Source of the DNA: Brotaphodocola sp003480315
GTDB taxonomy: Bacteria > Bacillota > Clostridia > Lachnospirales > Lachnospiraceae
Strand: one strand, 5' to 3'
NCBI RefSeq assembly: GCF_964246085.1
Contig: NZ_CAXTPD010000010.1
DNA length: 64,000 nucleotides
Below the pieces are notes generated by a model. The model saw only the letters and a program-made list of their open reading frames with translations, ran no database searches and was not told the DNA's origin. Positions 35,143 through 43,764 of this stretch are shown in pieces (position 1 is the first letter of the stretch; each line of letters begins with the position of its first letter). The translations under genes were made by a program, and so were the position numbers.

Positions 35143-36633
35143 ATGGAAATGTCAAGTAGTACAAGAACTACAATTGTAGCTGTGTTTGCAATTTATACGA
35201 TCTTGTTGCTGGGATACAGTCTTTATTCCCGGCGGGCCATGAAGGAAGGCAAGGGAGACTATATCAGCAAATTCTATACTGGTGGCCGTGATGGTGGTAT
35301 TCTGATGACTGCTATGATGGTTTCTGCAGGTGTTGCGGGAGCTGGTGTGTTCATGGGTGTGCCGGGCTTTACCTATACCTTCGGCGCTATCTGGATGGTA
35401 TGCTGTTTCTGGTCTATGTGTTCCAATTTCATGGTACTGGGACTAATCGGCAAACGTGTAGGCATTGTAGCCCGCAGAACAAATTCCCAAACCTTTGTGG
35501 AACTGCTGATGCACCGTTATAATAAAAATAAGTTGGTTGGTTTTTTGTGCAGTTTTGTTGTATTGTTTTTTCTGGGAGCATTTGCGGTTTCGACTATTAC
35601 GGGCGGCGGACGAATCTTCCAGATTCTGACCGGTCAGGATTACCGTATCGGTCTGGCAATTTTCACCGTACTGGTTATCATTGCAGCCGTGACAGGCGGT
35701 ATCAAGGGTGTAGCAACAGCAATCGTGATTCAGGGCATTGTTATGACGGTGTCTGTTATAATCCTGTTTTTCATGGGAATCCGCAGCACCGGCCTCAGCT
35801 ATACCGGGACCATCCAGGCGCTGATTGAGCAGCAGCCGGAGTGGTTTATGCCGGTAAAGGGTGTTGGAATGGTATTCTCCTTCGCGTTCCTCTGGGGCAT
35901 GGCTACGTTTACCCTGCCGCATGTTACGATGACGGCACTGACTTATAAAGATTCCCGTACCCTGCATCAGGCAATCAAGGTCGGAACCGTAGTTGTGGCA
36001 ATCTGGTTGTTAGGCTTAAATGGACTCTGTTTTACAATTAAGTATCTCTTCCCGGAGGGAAGTCTTGCAACCGCAGATCTTGGTATCCCGACACTGGCTG
36101 TTACGGCAATGCCGCCGTGGGCAGCAGGACTGGTTCTTGCCGGTGTGTGCGGCGCGGTTCAGTCTTCTGTAGGTGGTATGGTTGTATCTCTTGCAGGTAC
36201 CTTTGTAAGTGACATATACAGCAAGCTGATTAATCCGAACGCAAAGCCAGAGACAGTCAAGAAGCTGAATATGTGCAGTATCATTGTAGTTGCGATTATT
36301 GTATTCCTGTTTGCATGTGACCCGCCGGAACTGCTGGCCTCCCTGATTACTTATGCAAGTGGTGGTATGACGGTAGCATTCTTCCATGTATTGCTGTTAG
36401 GTCTGTTTTGGAAACCGGCAAATGAGTACGGCGCAGTAGCCGGAATCATCAGCGGTATTGCGTTGTTCCTTCTGATTGATAAGGGCATCCTTCCGTTATC
36501 TCTTGGAATGAACGCGGCAGTTATGGCAACACTTCTTTCCACCATCATTATGGTGGCCGTTTCGCTGGTAACGCCAAAAACGCCATATGGCATCATTGCC
36601 ACCTGGTTCGGAAAAGATTACCCGGAACAGTAA
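35143..36633 (+). CDS. Sodium:solute symporter (SSS family, PanF-like)
   Basis: The 496-residue protein has about 13 membrane helices and SSS features: FYTGGRDGG followed by SAGVAGAGVFMGVPG near residue 65, and AGVCGAVQSSVGGMVVSLAGTFVSDIY near 330. It should use sodium to import a carboxylic acid. The CoA-transferase and crotonase in the same operon suggest that its substrate is activated to a CoA ester inside. It is the last gene of the operon and ends at a convergent terminator. Confidence 0.88.
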   Translation: MEMSSSTRTTIVAVFAIYTILLLGYSLYSRRAMKEGKGDYISKFYTGGRDGGILMTAMMVSAGVAGAGVFMGVPGFTYTFGAIWMVCCFWSMCSNFMVLGLIGKRVGIVARRTNSQTFVELLMHRYNKNKLVGFLCSFVVLFFLGAFAVSTITGGGRIFQILTGQDYRIGLAIFTVLVIIAAVTGGIKGVATAIVIQGIVMTVSVIILFFMGIRSTGLSYTGTIQALIEQQPEWFMPVKGVGMVFSFAFLWGMATFTLPHVTMTALTYKDSRTLHQAIKVGTVVVAIWLLGLNGLCFTIKYLFPEGSLATADLGIPTLAVTAMPPWAAGLVLAGVCGAVQSSVGGMVVSLAGTFVSDIYSKLINPNAKPETVKKLNMCSIIVVAIIVFLFACDPPELLASLITYASGGMTVAFFHVLLLGLFWKPANEYGAVAGIISGIALFLLIDKGILPLSLGMNAAVMATLLSTIIMVAVSLVTPKTPYGIIATWFGKDYPEQ

Positions 36634-36652
36634 AATCTGTATACAAATAAGC

Positions 36653-36690
36653 AGCGCCGATACAGAACGAAATGGTTCTGTATCGCCGCT
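36653..36690. terminator. Bidirectional terminator between the symporter and phospholipase-like genes
   Basis: CGATACAGAAC (36658-36668) pairs with GTTCTGTATCG (36675-36685), with further flanking pairs. It lies between convergent genes. The T-rich tails are short on both sides. Confidence 0.7.
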
Positions 36691-36706
36691 TGTCTATTTG
36701 GGATTA

Positions 36707-37687
36707 TTAATCCGGAACAAAAAGTCCGCTGTGGTAGGAGTAGCTTCCAAGCTCATCTAGCAGCCGGTCCATGTTTTCTTTGGTGTTTGGCAGTTCGCCG
36801 GTCAGATAGGAATTGATGATGGCGTAGACATTGTTGCTTTTGTGCAGGCATTGCCGGAACAGGTCCGGGAAGGAGGCTTTTGAGGCAAGTCTGCGGTCCC
36901 AGGGGTTGCACCAGATGTCATGGTCGATGTTCAGGACTTCGCGTGGGTTATTGATCTCGTCGGTGACCAGCTTCTGGGATGCCACCGGATTTTTCAGGAC
37001 CAGCTTCTCCACGAAGGCAATCTTATTGCGTTTGGATCCCTTTGGATCTGCCAGGGTCCGGCAGCCGAAGCGCAGAGCCAGAATGGAACGGTGAATCATG
37101 GCAGGGGTTACCTGGAAGTTGTTGCTGTAGGTGATGGGATAATACGTCTCATTGATACAGTCGGCAAGGAAACGGGAGATAAACTGAGTTTCCATGCCGT
37201 TTAAGCAGATGGTTGCTGCCTGGTTGAACTGGGATGGTTTTTTGTGCTTGTATTTCCACAGGAGTATGGCATCAATGTCATTCTCCAGGGAAGCGTGGCG
37301 GCCATGGGCCTGGCTGTTTGGAGCCTTGGCATCGTAGCCGATGCGTCCATATACGTAAGGATGACAGATGGAGTCTCCGATGTAGTGATTTAAATAGCCA
37401 CAGAAGTAGGCCAGTCCTTCTTCTCTCTGCTGACGGGATTTCACTTCGCTTAAATGCTGCAGATAGCAGACAAAGAAGTCCTGGATGTGATGTTCATGCA
37501 TGTAGGAGCCAACGTTACGGTAGTCCCGGTGGCGCAGAACGGGAATGTTGTAGAAAAACATATCCGGCCCCTGCAGGCCAAGCTGGTAGAGCCAACGGTA
37601 TTTGGCGATGATGTATTTTAACTGATTGTTGGGAAGGTCATTGTAGGCCTTCATTCCCAAGATATAGTGTGTAGTAAATCCGGGCAT
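36707..37687 (-). CDS. Zinc-dependent phospholipase C-like protein
   Basis: The 326-residue protein resembles the clostridial zinc-dependent phospholipase C family: an N-terminal PGFTTHYILG, a GPDMFFY motif, and His-rich positions YMHEHHIQDFF, FCGYLNHYIGDSICHPYVYGR and HASLENDID that could bind metals. No signal peptide is visible, so it probably works in the cytoplasm and its substrate is uncertain. The ATG at 37687 follows AGGAGG and a good promoter, so the longer in-frame reading is not used. Confidence 0.78.
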   Translation of the reverse strand: MPGFTTHYILGMKAYNDLPNNQLKYIIAKYRWLYQLGLQGPDMFFYNIPVLRHRDYRNVGSYMHEHHIQDFFVCYLQHLSEVKSRQQREEGLAYFCGYLNHYIGDSICHPYVYGRIGYDAKAPNSQAHGRHASLENDIDAILLWKYKHKKPSQFNQAATICLNGMETQFISRFLADCINETYYPITYSNNFQVTPAMIHRSILALRFGCRTLADPKGSKRNKIAFVEKLVLKNPVASQKLVTDEINNPREVLNIDHDIWCNPWDRRLASKASFPDLFRQCLHKSNNVYAIINSYLTGELPNTKENMDRLLDELGSYSYHSGLFVPD

Positions 37688-37708
37688 AAGAATACCTCCT
37701 ATAGCTGG

Positions 37709-37737
37709 ATTATAGCACAAGATGCGGTAAAATTCAA
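37709..37737 (-). promoter_or_regulatory. Sigma-A promoter of the phospholipase-like gene
   Basis: On the minus strand TTGAAT (37732-37737) and a perfect TATAAT (37709-37714) are separated by 17 nt. The ATG follows about 22 nt later. Confidence 0.8.
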
Positions 37738-37777
37738 AAGGCACGCAAAGCAAGGGGGAAGAAGCTATGCGTGCCTT
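37738..37777 (-). terminator. Terminator of the nhaC-patB operon
   Basis: AAGGCACGC (37738-37746) pairs with GCGTGCCTT (37769-37777), and on the minus strand the stem runs into CCTTTTG. It directly abuts the -35 of the next gene's promoter. Confidence 0.7.
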
Positions 37778-37795
37778 ATTGGCGTGATTAAAAAA

Positions 37796-38986
37796 TTATA
37801 TATGATTGTGTAAGGTGTTTTTTAAACGTTTCAGTCCTTCTTCGATGTATCTGGTCGGGCAGGCTAGATTCCAGCGCTCAAAGCCTTCTCCGGATTCTCC
37901 AAAGATGAAGCCTTCATCGAAGAACAGGTACGCTTCCTCTTTTAGAATTTTCGCAAGCTCATGACATTCAATGCCAAGACCGTTGAAATCCATCCATAGA
38001 AGATAGGTACCTTCCAGTTTCATAATCTGGATTTGCGGGAATTCTTTATTTATGAAATCTGTGATAATCTGACGATTGCGCTCAATTACGGTTAATACCT
38101 GCTCCAGCCAGTCTTCGCACTCTGTGTAGGCAATTTTGCAGGCCTCCAGTCCCAGAATATTGCATTTCGGATTGCCGTCATCTTTCTTCTGCTCATCATA
38201 GAAACGTTCCCGAAGCTCTGGGTTTGGAATAATGATGTTTGCGGTCTGGAGACCAGCCAGGTTAAAGGTTTTACTTGGTGCGGTACAGGTAATGGAATTC
38301 ATTGCGAATTCCTCACAGATGGAAGCAAAGACAATATGTTTATATCCCGGACTTATCAGATCAAAGTGAATTTCATCAGAAACCACCAGAACATGATTGT
38401 CCATACAGATACGGCCAATACGTTCCAGCTCTTCTCTGCGCCATACACGTCCGCTCGGGTTGTGGGGACTGCAGAGAATCAGGAGTTTGGTGTTTGGATC
38501 CTTTGCTTTTGCTTCAAAATCATCAAAGTCGATTTCGTAGGTATCACCGGTGCGGACTAGCTTGTTTTCCACCAGCTTGCGGTTGTGGCGGGATACCGCA
38601 AAGTACATGGGGTAGTAGACGGGAGTCATCAGCATGACTCCTTCGCCCTCTTTGGTAAATGCTTTGACTGCGGTGAAGAATGCGTTGATGACACCCGGAG
38701 TATCACGGATCCAGTCTGTCTCGATGTCCCAGCCGTGGCGGCGTGACAGCCAGCCTTTTACCGCTTCCTTGTATTCCTCTGTAGGCTGGGCGTAGCCGAG
38801 TACACAGTTCTTTAAGTAGTTCTGGAGTCCTTCGGAAATTTCCGGTGCAAGAACAAACTCCATATCCGCAACGGAGAAGGGAATCACATCCTCCGGGGTA
38901 TAGCCAAGAATTTTCTGAATTTCATCCCATTTTCCGCTGCCTATACCGACGCGGCGGATCACGGTTTCAAGATCGTACTGTTTCAT
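37796..38986 (-). CDS. PatB/MalY-family C-S lyase (PLP-dependent)
   Basis: The 396-residue fold-type I PLP enzyme has the family start (SGKWDEIQKILGYTPEDVIPFSVADMEF), the CSPHNPSGRVW loop, SDEIHFDL, and the PLP lysine in APSKTFNLAGLQ. PatB/MalY enzymes split C-S bonds of cystathionine, cysteine or S-substituted cysteines, releasing pyruvate, ammonia and a thiol. It lies 15 nt after nhaC in the same transcript, so the transporter probably brings in its substrate. A second member of the family sits at 54929. Confidence 0.88.
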   Translation of the reverse strand: MKQYDLETVIRRVGIGSGKWDEIQKILGYTPEDVIPFSVADMEFVLAPEISEGLQNYLKNCVLGYAQPTEEYKEAVKGWLSRRHGWDIETDWIRDTPGVINAFFTAVKAFTKEGEGVMLMTPVYYPMYFAVSRHNRKLVENKLVRTGDTYEIDFDDFEAKAKDPNTKLLILCSPHNPSGRVWRREELERIGRICMDNHVLVVSDEIHFDLISPGYKHIVFASICEEFAMNSITCTAPSKTFNLAGLQTANIIIPNPELRERFYDEQKKDDGNPKCNILGLEACKIAYTECEDWLEQVLTVIERNRQIITDFINKEFPQIQIMKLEGTYLLWMDFNGLGIECHELAKILKEEAYLFFDEGFIFGESGEGFERWNLACPTRYIEEGLKRLKNTLHNHI

Positions 38987-39001
38987 AGTGTTTTTACCTC
39001 T

Positions 39002-40405
39002 TTATTTATTTTCAATAACGATGCCATCAGCGGCAAGCTCTTCATCGGTCTCATGACGGAGTCCCCATCCGGTGAGAATTGCGAACCAGAAGACAACAGC
39101 CAGAGCCATGCTGTGGAAATTGTATCCTACAAAAGAAATTGCGCTGTAACCATCTGTCACAACTCCGCTTGCTACGGCAATTGCAGCCAGATTTAAACAG
39201 CCTGGGTTGGTTGGAACCAGATAGCCGACGCCACATCCAAGGCCATCCAGAAGGTTTGCCGCGCGGGCACGGTCAATTTTGAATGGGCGCAAAAGCTGGC
39301 GGATGATCGGACCGCAGAAGGAGATTGCGGAAGTACCGCTGCTGATTGCAATGCCGACCAGGCTGACCATAGCGCCGGCTGCAATCTCTGCGGAACGTTC
39401 GGACTGTGCATGTTTTCTCATGAAATTCAGAATAGCGTCAAGTACGCCGGCTTCCTGGATCAGGCTTACCATGATGAAGATGAACAGGATAAAGATAATG
39501 GAGCCGATCATGCCTTCAAATGCGGTGGCAATCAGGCCGTCGGTAGCGACAAGCTGCATCGGAGTCAGATAACCAAAGCAGAATAACATAATGATGCCAA
39601 CTAATTCACTGACCAGCAGGGCGGTAAAAAGACCACGTCCGGTCAACATCAGGACAACAACGAGAACCGGAACAATCAGAAATACCAGGCTGGATGCGTA
39701 GGTAGCATCTACCGCTGCTGCTTCGACCGTGCCGTTCCCATTCTGCATAAAGCCAAACGCGATAAAGAGCACAGTGGAGATACCACCTGCAATCAGTGCA
39801 TATTTCAGTCGGGAACGAACTACCTTCATGACATCAACTTCCTGGGAAAGAGAAGAAGCAATAGTTGTGTCAGATATTGGTGCCAGGTTATCGCCGAAGC
39901 AGCTTCCTGCCAGGATGGCACCACAGATAAGATTGACATTACAGCCCATACCAACTGCCAACGGAATCATAACCGGACCGGCCGTGTTCATGGCGCCTGC
40001 CGCGCTTCCTGTGGCGCTGGATAGAATTACGCACATGAAGAAGCAGAGAATCGGCATAAAGGCCGGAGAAAGATTGATTTTTGCAAGTACATAAAGCAGC
40101 GCATTTACCAGATGAGACGCAGTTAGAATTTTGGACATAACACCTGCGAACAGGAAGCATGCAATCATGAATGCAAAGATGTTATCGCGCACACCGTTGA
40201 TTAGAGCCTTCTGAAAGACTTTTTTGTCTTTATATACAAGAAAACCACTCATAGCTGCAAGATACCCGGCTGCCCAGAAATTCTTAGTGGAGCGCATTCC
40301 AAATGCAACCATCACGAGCATGGAGCCAATCATGACTATCAGTGGCATGACTGCTCCGAGCATGCCCCCATAAGTTTCCGCATAGCGTTTTGATTCTTGT
40401 GACAT
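39002..40405 (-). CDS. NhaC-family Na+/H+ antiporter or amino-acid carrier
   Basis: The 467-residue protein has about 12 membrane helices and NhaC-type motifs (SSATGSAAGAMNTAGPVMIPLA, CFGDNLAPISDTTIAS, SSGTSAISFCGP). NhaC relatives include sodium-driven carriers for organic acids and amino acids as well as true sodium/proton antiporters. Its operon with a C-S lyase and its control by a MarR repressor point to an amino-acid-like substrate, which is inference. The ATG at 40405 has AAGGAGG before it. Confidence 0.85.
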   Translation of the reverse strand: MSQESKRYAETYGGMLGAVMPLIVMIGSMLVMVAFGMRSTKNFWAAGYLAAMSGFLVYKDKKVFQKALINGVRDNIFAFMIACFLFAGVMSKILTASHLVNALLYVLAKINLSPAFMPILCFFMCVILSSATGSAAGAMNTAGPVMIPLAVGMGCNVNLICGAILAGSCFGDNLAPISDTTIASSLSQEVDVMKVVRSRLKYALIAGGISTVLFIAFGFMQNGNGTVEAAAVDATYASSLVFLIVPVLVVVLMLTGRGLFTALLVSELVGIIMLFCFGYLTPMQLVATDGLIATAFEGMIGSIIFILFIFIMVSLIQEAGVLDAILNFMRKHAQSERSAEIAAGAMVSLVGIAISSGTSAISFCGPIIRQLLRPFKIDRARAANLLDGLGCGVGYLVPTNPGCLNLAAIAVASGVVTDGYSAISFVGYNFHSMALAVVFWFAILTGWGLRHETDEELAADGIVIENK

Positions 40406-40427
40406 AGTACCATCCTCCTTTTTTGAT

Positions 40428-40452
40428 AATTAGTTTCACTATGAAACTAATT
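40428..40452. promoter_or_regulatory. Palindromic operator 1 of the nhaC-patB operon
   Basis: AATTAGTTTCA (40428-40438) and TGAAACTAATT (40442-40452) form a perfect 25-bp palindrome with core TAGTTTC-N5-GAAACTA. It lies just downstream of the minus-strand -10, over the start of transcription, a blocking position for a MarR repressor. Confidence 0.8.
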
Positions 40453-40461
40453 GATGAGATG

Positions 40462-40490
40462 AGGATAGCATATATTAAAAAAAACGTCAA
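40462..40490 (-). promoter_or_regulatory. Sigma-A promoter of the nhaC-patB operon
   Basis: On the minus strand TTGACG (40485-40490) and TATCCT (40462-40467) are separated by 17 nt. Transcription should begin near 40455, inside operator 1. Confidence 0.7.
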
Positions 40491-40550
40491 TAAGATGGCG
40501 ATTTTCTTTAAAAAGATTAGCTATATGCATAAAAAATGGAGAGAAATATT

Positions 40551-40579
40551 GTATATAGTTTCCATATGAAACTATATAC
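40551..40579. promoter_or_regulatory. Palindromic operator 2 of the nhaC-patB operon
   Basis: GTATATAGTTTC (40551-40562) and GAAACTATATAC (40568-40579) form a perfect palindrome with the same core, TAGTTTC-N5-GAAACTA, as operator 1. The centres are 125 bp apart, one on each side of the promoter. It lies just after the marR stop. Confidence 0.8.
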
Positions 40580-40585
40580 AGAAGA

Positions 40586-41098
40586 TTATAAAGAGTTTGA
40601 ATTATTCTGCCGCTGCTTCTCTAAGAATAGGGTCCGCAGTGCGGTAATTTTGTAGAAGCTTTCGATTTCTTCTATAGTGCTGTCTTTGAGGAGCGCTTCC
40701 AGCATTTCCAGTGTTTTCACGCGGTCATAGGAACGGTGAAGTTCATTGGCGCGCAATCCCTTTTCAGTTGGTTTAAAATAGACCCATTTTTTATTTCCGT
40801 CTCTCTGTATGCGGGCAATGAGTCCTTTTTCCTCCAGCCTTGCCAGAAGCTTGGAAATAGTTCCCTTGGTGCGGAAAAAGGTTTCTGCAAGATGCGTCAC
40901 GGTGACCTCGTGGTTATCGCAAATGTACCCTAGGGTGTGAGCTTCGGTTTCTGTCATCAGATTGCCCTCGCCGTAGTCGTGAACCTGACGGGAATATTCT
41001 TCCTGCAGTACGCCGTGGCGGTAGATAGCGTCAATTTTGTGGTTCAGATCCTGAATGGTAAGATTCAGAGTGCCAGATAAGGGTTCTTCATTGCTCAT
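40586..41098 (-). CDS. MarR-family transcriptional regulator
   Basis: The 170-residue protein has a MarR winged helix: the recognition region VTHLAETFFRTKGTISKLLARLEEKGLI and the wing IQRDGNKKWVYFKPTEKG. The start is set at ATG 41098 because the only good promoter (41156-41184) places transcription start near 41149, so the earlier in-frame ATG at 41167 cannot be translated from it. The gene is directly upstream of nhaC-patB on the same strand, and two matching palindromes flank that promoter, so it is the likely repressor. Confidence 0.87.
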   Translation of the reverse strand: MSNEEPLSGTLNLTIQDLNHKIDAIYRHGVLQEEYSRQVHDYGEGNLMTETEAHTLGYICDNHEVTVTHLAETFFRTKGTISKLLARLEEKGLIARIQRDGNKKWVYFKPTEKGLRANELHRSYDRVKTLEMLEALLKDSTIEEIESFYKITALRTLFLEKQRQNNSNSL

Positions 41099-41155
41099 AG
41101 TAACGTTTGTCCTTTTTGGGATAATCTTCAGGCGCAGAGCCTGAGTCTGATTATC

Positions 41156-41184
41156 AGTATACAACATTCACTGACAAATATCAA
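41156..41184 (-). promoter_or_regulatory. Sigma-A promoter of the MarR regulator
   Basis: On the minus strand TTGATA (41179-41184) and TATACT (41156-41161) are separated by 17 nt. It decides the regulator's start codon. Confidence 0.75.
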
Positions 41185-41220
41185 ATTACATGTGCATAAG
41201 TTAGAATGAAGAGCAGGTGT

Positions 41221-42621
41221 ATGGGGATAACCATGCAGCAGACATTGCAGCTGTTACATGAAGTCGTCTGGGGACCTTGGACGATATTTTTGTTTCTGGG
41301 GACAGGACTGTTCTTTACCGTGAAATCTGGTGGATTCCAGATTCGGAAATTACCATACTGGTGGAAAAAGACGGCGGGAAGTCTTGGAAACGGTTCGGTT
41401 TCTTCTTTCCAGACCTCCTGCACTGCGCTGGCTGCTACCATCGGCACAGGTAATATTGTCGGCGTGGCGACGGCATTGACTGCCGGTGGTCCCGGTGCTG
41501 TGTTCTGGCTCTGGATTTCAGCCCTCATCGGCATGGCCACGGCTTATGCGGAGACCAGCCTGGGACAGAAGTACCGTTATCGCAGGCCGGATGGCGCGTG
41601 GCAGTGCGGTCCCATGGTGTCTATGGAGCGAGGCCTGGGCTGCCGGAGTATGGGACTGATTTATGCGCTGTTTGCGGTACTGGCGTCTCTGGGGATGGGA
41701 AGCATGGTGCAGGCGAACGCGGTCAGTGAAACACTTTGCTATGAAGCCAGTATGAAGCAGGAAATTGCGGCAGTTCTGGTAACAGCCATGACAGCTGCAG
41801 TGGTGTGGGGAGGAATCCGGCGCATTTCCCGGATGACTTCCTGGTTTGTGCCGCTGTCCGCGGGAATTTATTTTTTCTTTTCCGTGTGGGTTCTGGCGGT
41901 GTGCCGACGCAGCATTCCGGTGGTGCTTGGACAGATTCTGAAAGAGGCCTGGACGCCTGGGGCGGCCGGCGGTGGTATTGCCGGATTTCTGTTTTCACGA
42001 AGTGTGCGTTTTGGCCTGGCCCGGGGCGTGTTTTCTGACGAAGCGGGACTTGGAACGCTTGCGGCGCTGCATGGCGCGGCGGAAGATACCACGCCGGAGG
42101 AACAGGGGATGTGGGCCATGTTTGAGGTGTTTGTTGATACGATCGTGATCTGCACGCTGACGGCTCTGGTGATTTTGTGCGTGGAACGGGAGTGCGCACT
42201 GATGGCCGGGGGCGAAGCGGTGTGGCGCATTGCAGCCGGTCTGGATGGCGCTGCCCTTACCTCCTTCTGTTTTACCAAAATTCTTGGCAGATGCGGTGGC
42301 ATTCTGGTGTCCGCCAGCATGGCTGCGTTCGCTTTTGCCACTATTGTTGGCTGGTACTATATAGGAAGACAGATGTTTTCTTATCTTGCAGAGTACCTGT
42401 GTCCTGGTGCAAATACGGAATATTTGTATACGATCATCTATCTTCTGTCGGTCTGGCTGGGGTGCATCTGCCGTCTGGAGCTTGTATGGATCGTGTCGGA
42501 TCTGGTGAATGGCCTGATGGCATATCCAAATCTTCTGTCCCTGTGGCTTCTGGCAGACCATGTGCAGTTCCCGAAAATAAAAGCTAAAAAACAAACGATA
42601 CGCAAAGGTAACAGAATTTGA
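41221..42621 (+). CDS. Sodium:alanine symporter family transporter (AGCS)
   Basis: The 466-residue carrier has about 11 membrane helices and AGCS motifs: VVWGPWTIFLFLGTGLFFTVKSG at the start, TALAATIGTGNIVGVATAL, and FSDEAGLGTLAALHGAAE near 270. Members import alanine, glycine or related amino acids with sodium. The start at ATG 41221 is a choice among three close ATGs (41206, 41221, 41233); none has a perfect ribosome site. It is divergent from marR and may or may not share its control. Confidence 0.87.
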   Translation: MGITMQQTLQLLHEVVWGPWTIFLFLGTGLFFTVKSGGFQIRKLPYWWKKTAGSLGNGSVSSFQTSCTALAATIGTGNIVGVATALTAGGPGAVFWLWISALIGMATAYAETSLGQKYRYRRPDGAWQCGPMVSMERGLGCRSMGLIYALFAVLASLGMGSMVQANAVSETLCYEASMKQEIAAVLVTAMTAAVVWGGIRRISRMTSWFVPLSAGIYFFFSVWVLAVCRRSIPVVLGQILKEAWTPGAAGGGIAGFLFSRSVRFGLARGVFSDEAGLGTLAALHGAAEDTTPEEQGMWAMFEVFVDTIVICTLTALVILCVERECALMAGGEAVWRIAAGLDGAALTSFCFTKILGRCGGILVSASMAAFAFATIVGWYYIGRQMFSYLAEYLCPGANTEYLYTIIYLLSVWLGCICRLELVWIVSDLVNGLMAYPNLLSLWLLADHVQFPKIKAKKQTIRKGNRI

Positions 42622-42698
42622 CGGAGTGCCGAAGGATAACGGAGAAGAAACGGAATAAACAGATTTTCGATAAGTGCATGGAGAAAGCCGGCACCGCC

Positions 42699-42727
42699 TT
42701 GACAAGTACATCAAAACCACCTATACT
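42699..42727 (+). promoter_or_regulatory. Sigma-A promoter of the Ca/Na antiporter gene
   Basis: A perfect TTGACA (42699-42704) and TATACT (42722-42727) are separated by 17 nt, about 57 nt before the start. Confidence 0.85.
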
Positions 42728-42783
42728 GTATTTCACTTTAGAAAAGAATACAAAAACCTGGGTACAGGGCAGGAGGAAAGATT

Positions 42784-43698
42784 ATGATGTACGTCTGGCT
42801 GGTTGTCGGCTTTGTGCTTCTGATCAAGGGAGCAGATTATTTTGTGGAGGCGAGCTCTTCTATTGCGCGGGCTCTGCGGGTGCCCAGTATCATCATTGGA
42901 CTTACTATCGTGGCTTTTGGAACCAGCGCGCCGGAGCTGGCGGTCAGCACGACTGCGTCTCTGGCCGGAAGCAATGAGATCGCGGTGGGCAATGTCATTG
43001 GTTCCAACCTGTTTAACCTGCTGGTAGTTTTGGGCTGCTGCGGTGTCATCCGTCCCTTTGCGGTACAGCTGCGGTGGGATTACGCCGCATCGGTAGGTGT
43101 GGCCCTGGTTTTGTTTTTCATGATTTTCCGGGATCATTTTATCAGCAGACCGGAAGCAGTCTTTCTGTTACTGCTGTTTGTCGGCTTTCTTGTGCTGACG
43201 GTTCGTGATGCACGGGCAAACCGGATCGAGGAGGATGAGGAGATCAGAGTATTGTCTCCGCTTATCAGCGTGATTTATATTGTCGGCGGCCTGGCAGCCA
43301 TTGTCGGCGGCGGAAACATGGTTGTAGACAGCGCAAAAGATATTGCTCTTTCCTTCGGCCTTTCCCAGACTCTTGTAGGTCTGACCGTTGTGGCACTTGG
43401 CACTTCCCTGCCGGAGCTTGTCACCTCGGTTGTCGCATCCAGAAAAGGAGAGAATGGGCTGGCTCTGGGCAATGTCATCGGCTCCAATATCTTTAACGTT
43501 CTGATGGTGCTTGCGGCCTCTGCGGCAGTTCATCCGATCGAGGTAACATCGTTTTCGGTGATCGACACGGTCTGCCTTATTGTGGCCAGCGTTGTGACCT
43601 GGGTGCTTTGCCGCAGCAAGCTGCGCATCAGCCGGGGAGAAGGCCTGGCTATGCTTGCCATGTATGCCGGTTATCTGGTTTATATCTGTATCCGGTAG
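42784..43698 (+). CDS. Calcium/sodium antiporter (CaCA family, YrbG-like)
   Basis: The 304-residue protein is built of two homologous halves of five helices. Each half carries the alpha-repeat: GTSAPELAVST with GNVIGSNLFN in the first, GTSLPELVTSV with GNVIGSNIFN in the second. These form the ion-exchange pathway of YrbG-type cation exchangers, which expel calcium in return for sodium. It has its own promoter and a terminator directly after it, so it is monocistronic. Confidence 0.93.
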   Translation: MMYVWLVVGFVLLIKGADYFVEASSSIARALRVPSIIIGLTIVAFGTSAPELAVSTTASLAGSNEIAVGNVIGSNLFNLLVVLGCCGVIRPFAVQLRWDYAASVGVALVLFFMIFRDHFISRPEAVFLLLLFVGFLVLTVRDARANRIEEDEEIRVLSPLISVIYIVGGLAAIVGGGNMVVDSAKDIALSFGLSQTLVGLTVVALGTSLPELVTSVVASRKGENGLALGNVIGSNIFNVLMVLAASAAVHPIEVTSFSVIDTVCLIVASVVTWVLCRSKLRISRGEGLAMLAMYAGYLVYICIR

Positions 43699-43729
43699 GA
43701 GAGAAAAGTAGATAGAGAAGAAAACGAAG

Positions 43730-43764
43730 AAAGCAGGTGCCGGGAAATAGCACCTGCTTTATTA
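43730..43764 (+). terminator. Rho-independent terminator after the Ca/Na antiporter
   Basis: AAAGCAGGTGC (43730-43740) pairs with GCACCTGCTTT (43750-43760), followed by ATTAG. Confidence 0.8.

Noticed and set aside
27639..36633. Single carnitine-degradation island made of the BCCT carrier and the CoA-transferase operon
   Set aside because: The two are separated by opposite strands, the MBL gene, a toxin-antitoxin pair and terminators. The CoA-transferase is class I, not the CaiB type, and no CaiA/CaiC/CaiD set is present.
41099..41167. Longer MarR reading from ATG 41167
   Set aside because: That codon lies between the -35 and -10 of the only good promoter, so it is not transcribed from it.
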